The notes beneath the pieces were generated by a model. It made no database searches, was not told the origin of the DNA, and was given only the letters and a program-made list of their open reading frames with translations. This document shows positions 5,344 through 7,312 of a DNA stretch of 7,312 nt, piece after piece; within the stretch, counting starts at the first letter, position 1, and every line of letters starts with the position of its first letter. The stretch is from the NCBI GenBank assembly GCA_027058255.1, contig JALUTE010000510.1, positions 1 through 7,312 of the forward strand. The letters run 5' to 3'. The translations under genes were made by a program, and so were the position numbers. The DNA comes from Methyloligella sp. (GTDB taxonomy: Bacteria > Pseudomonadota > Alphaproteobacteria > Rhizobiales > JALUTE01).

Positions 5344-7312
5344 TCAGCGGCGCGCGCTGCGCCGGGTTCGGGCGGCGGGCCGTCGCGGCATCTGCCGCTC
5401 ACCCCGTCCGCGCCCGCCGCCGCGCGCCGTGCGGCCGCGCCGGCCTGGCGGGCTGCCCGTCGCCCCCTCGCTCACGATCTCGAAGCGCAGGGCGCCCGCC
5501 GTGGGAATGGCCTCGACAAGGCGCACCTCGACGGCATCGCCCAGCCGGAAGGTCTCGCCCGAGCGCTCGCCGATCATGGCCCGCCTCTGCTCGTCGAAAA
5601 TGAAATAATCCTCCCCAATGGTGGCGGCGGGCACGAAGCCGTCGGCGCCGGTCTCATCCAGCCGGATGAAGAGGCCCGGCCGCACCACGCCGGAGATGCG
5701 CCCCGTGAAGGTGGCGCCGATGCGGTCGGCGAGATAGTGGGCGATGAGGCGGTCGGCGGTCTCGCGCTCGGCGGCGATGGCGCGCCGCTCGGCGGTGGAG
5801 ATGTCCTCGGCGATGGCCTCCAGGCGCGCGGCCTCCTCCGGCTCCAGGCCGCCCTCACCGAGCCCGAGGGCACGGACGAGCGCCCTGTGCACGACGAGGT
5901 CGCCATAGCGGCGTATGGGCGAGGTGAAATGCGCATAGCGCCTGAGCGACAGGCCGAAATGGCCCACATTGTGGGGGCTGTAGGCGGCCTGGCTCTGGGC
6001 TCTCAGCACCATCTCGCTGACGAGCTCCGCCTGGGGCGTGTCTTCGACCTTGCTGAGGATGGCGTTGAAATGGCTCGGCCGAAGCGTGCCGGCCCTGGGC
6101 AGGGCGAGGCCCCACTCGGCGAGCACGTCCCGCAGCGCCTCGAGCTTCTCCTGGGAGGGGGGCTCGTGCACCCGGTAGATGAGGGGCTGGCGCTTGGCGT
6201 CGAGGCTCTCCGCGGCGCAGACATTGGCCTCGATCATGAAGGCCTCGATCAGGCGGTGGGCCTCGAGGCGCGGGGGCACGGTGATGCGCGCAACGCGCCC
6301 GTCCTCGCCGATGTGAATCTTGCGCTCCGGCAGATCGAGGGCGAGGGGCGGCTGGCGCTGGCGGCGCACCTCCAGCGCCCTCCAGGCCGTCCAGAGCGGG
6401 CGCAGCACGGTCTCGACGAGCGGTCCCGTGGTCTCATCCTCCTGCCCGTCTACCGCCGCCTGCGCCTGGCCATAGGAGAGCCGGGCCGCCGAGCGCATCA
6501 TGGCGCGCATGAAGTGGTGGCTTCTGCGCCGCCCCTCGGCATCGAGCACCATGCGCACCGCCATGCAGGGCCGCAGCTCTCCCTCGCGCAGCGAGCACAG
6601 ATCGTTCGAGATGCGCTCGGGCAGCATCGGCACGACCCGGTCGGGGAAATAGACCGAGTTGCCGCGCCGCAGGGCCTCCCGGTCGAGGGCCGAGCCGGTG
6701 CGCACATAATGGCTCACATCGGCAATCGCGACGATCACCACATGGCCGCCCGGATTGGCCGGGTCGTCGTCCGGCCCGGCCCAGACCGCATCGTCGTGGT
6801 CGCGGGCATCCTCCGGGTCGATGGTCACCAGCGGCAGGTGCGTGAGATCGGTGCGCCCGCGCGCATCCGGCGGCGCGAGCGCTTCGAGCTCGGCCAGCGC
6901 GGCGGGCGGAAACACGTCGGGAATGCCATGGGCATGGATGGCGATCAGGCTCACCTGGCGCTGGTCCGCGGGGTTGCCGAGGCGCTCCACCACCCGCGCC
7001 CGCCTGAGCCCGTAGCGCCCATGACGCACGAGATCGAAGCGCACCAGATCGCCGTCCCCGGCGCCGGCCTCATGGCCCTTCTCGACAGGCCATTCGCGAA
7101 GCTGCTTGCGATCGACGGGGTCGATGGCGCCGCCGCCGCCGGGCCGGGCGCGGAAGATGCCGAGGAGGCGCTGGCGCTCGGGCGCCAGGCGCTTGATGGG
7201 GCGCGCCTCGAAGGTGTAGCCCATGGGATCGGGCTCGGGCAGGGGCTCCACATGGGCGAGAATCCGGTCGCCGACGCCGGGCACGGGCCCCTGGAACTTG
7301 CGGGGCGGATGG
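5344..7312 (-). CDS. rnr: Ribonuclease R (RNB-family 3'-5' exoribonuclease), N-terminus beyond window
   Basis: The frame is open to the right edge. From the first full codon (7311) it gives 655 residues beginning HPPRKFQGPV, while RNase R is usually about 750 or more. The GTG at 7284 is internal to the open frame, not the real start. RNase R degrades structured RNA processively from the 3' end, including rRNA fragments and messages in trans-translation. Counting from 7311, cold-shock domains occupy roughly the first 120 residues. The RNB catalytic motif IDPEDARDHDDAV holds the metal-binding aspartates 165, 171, 173 and 174. YFPDRVVPMLPERISNDLCSL follows. TSPIRRYGDLVVHR (463-476) is the RNB signature with the catalytic arginine. 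An S1 domain spans about 529-613. The last 40 residues form an Arg/Gly-rich tail with 14 arginines and no lysine, probably an RNA-binding extension. The similar enzyme RNase II is less likely given that tail and the context. Confidence 0.96.
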   Translation of the reverse strand, partial: HPPRKFQGPVPGVGDRILAHVEPLPEPDPMGYTFEARPIKRLAPERQRLLGIFRARPGGGGAIDPVDRKQLREWPVEKGHEAGAGDGDLVRFDLVRHGRYGLRRARVVERLGNPADQRQVSLIAIHAHGIPDVFPPAALAELEALAPPDARGRTDLTHLPLVTIDPEDARDHDDAVWAGPDDDPANPGGHVVIVAIADVSHYVRTGSALDREALRRGNSVYFPDRVVPMLPERISNDLCSLREGELRPCMAVRMVLDAEGRRRSHHFMRAMMRSAARLSYGQAQAAVDGQEDETTGPLVETVLRPLWTAWRALEVRRQRQPPLALDLPERKIHIGEDGRVARITVPPRLEAHRLIEAFMIEANVCAAESLDAKRQPLIYRVHEPPSQEKLEALRDVLAEWGLALPRAGTLRPSHFNAILSKVEDTPQAELVSEMVLRAQSQAAYSPHNVGHFGLSLRRYAHFTSPIRRYGDLVVHRALVRALGLGEGGLEPEEAARLEAIAEDISTAERRAIAAERETADRLIAHYLADRIGATFTGRISGVVRPGLFIRLDETGADGFVPAATIGEDYFIFDEQRRAMIGERSGETFRLGDAVEVRLVEAIPTAGALRFEIVSEGATGSPPGRRGRTARGGGRGRGERQMPRRPAARTRRSARR

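Noticed and set aside
4567..5608. Long plus-strand open frames (225 and 285 residues) opposite the NUDIX and rnr genes
   Set aside because: Arg/Ala/Gly-rich antisense frames with no motifs; the minus strand encodes clear enzyme families.

Overview
The window looks like the chromosome of an alphaproteobacterium, most likely of the order Hyphomicrobiales (Rhizobiales). The evidence is the high-GC coding sequence, the adjacent cell-cycle regulators divK and pleD, a DUF3572 gene divergent from divK, and an rpmG - NUDIX - rnr cluster, a combination I recall from this class. I cannot name a genus.

Layout. Positions 1-1129 hold two minus-strand genes: a ROK-family sugar kinase cut by the left edge, and upstream of it a 103-residue DUF3572 protein whose TGA overlaps the kinase ATG. 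A 264-base divergent region (1130-1393) separates them from divK and pleD, which run on the plus strand (1394-3200) with 55 bases between them. An 898-base stretch without a credible gene follows (3201-4098), containing several hairpins and one orphan promoter-like sequence. From 4099 to the right edge all genes are on the minus strand: rpmG (ribosomal protein L33) with its own good-looking promoter, a NUDIX hydrolase, and rnr (RNase R), whose N-terminus lies beyond the right edge.

How the genes relate. DivK and PleD are response regulators of the polarity and cell-cycle phosphorelay known from Caulobacter. DivK is a single-domain regulator, and PleD turns phosphorylation into cyclic di-GMP synthesis. 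The right-hand cluster is translation and RNA-turnover housekeeping, and the left-hand pair is carbohydrate phosphorylation plus a protein of unknown function.

This is mostly a conserved core-genome region. I find no mobile element, CRISPR array, toxin-antitoxin pair or clear new system. The points most worth a second look are a perfect palindrome just downstream of the predicted rpmG start site, the split NUDIX box, and the large structured gap between pleD and rpmG.
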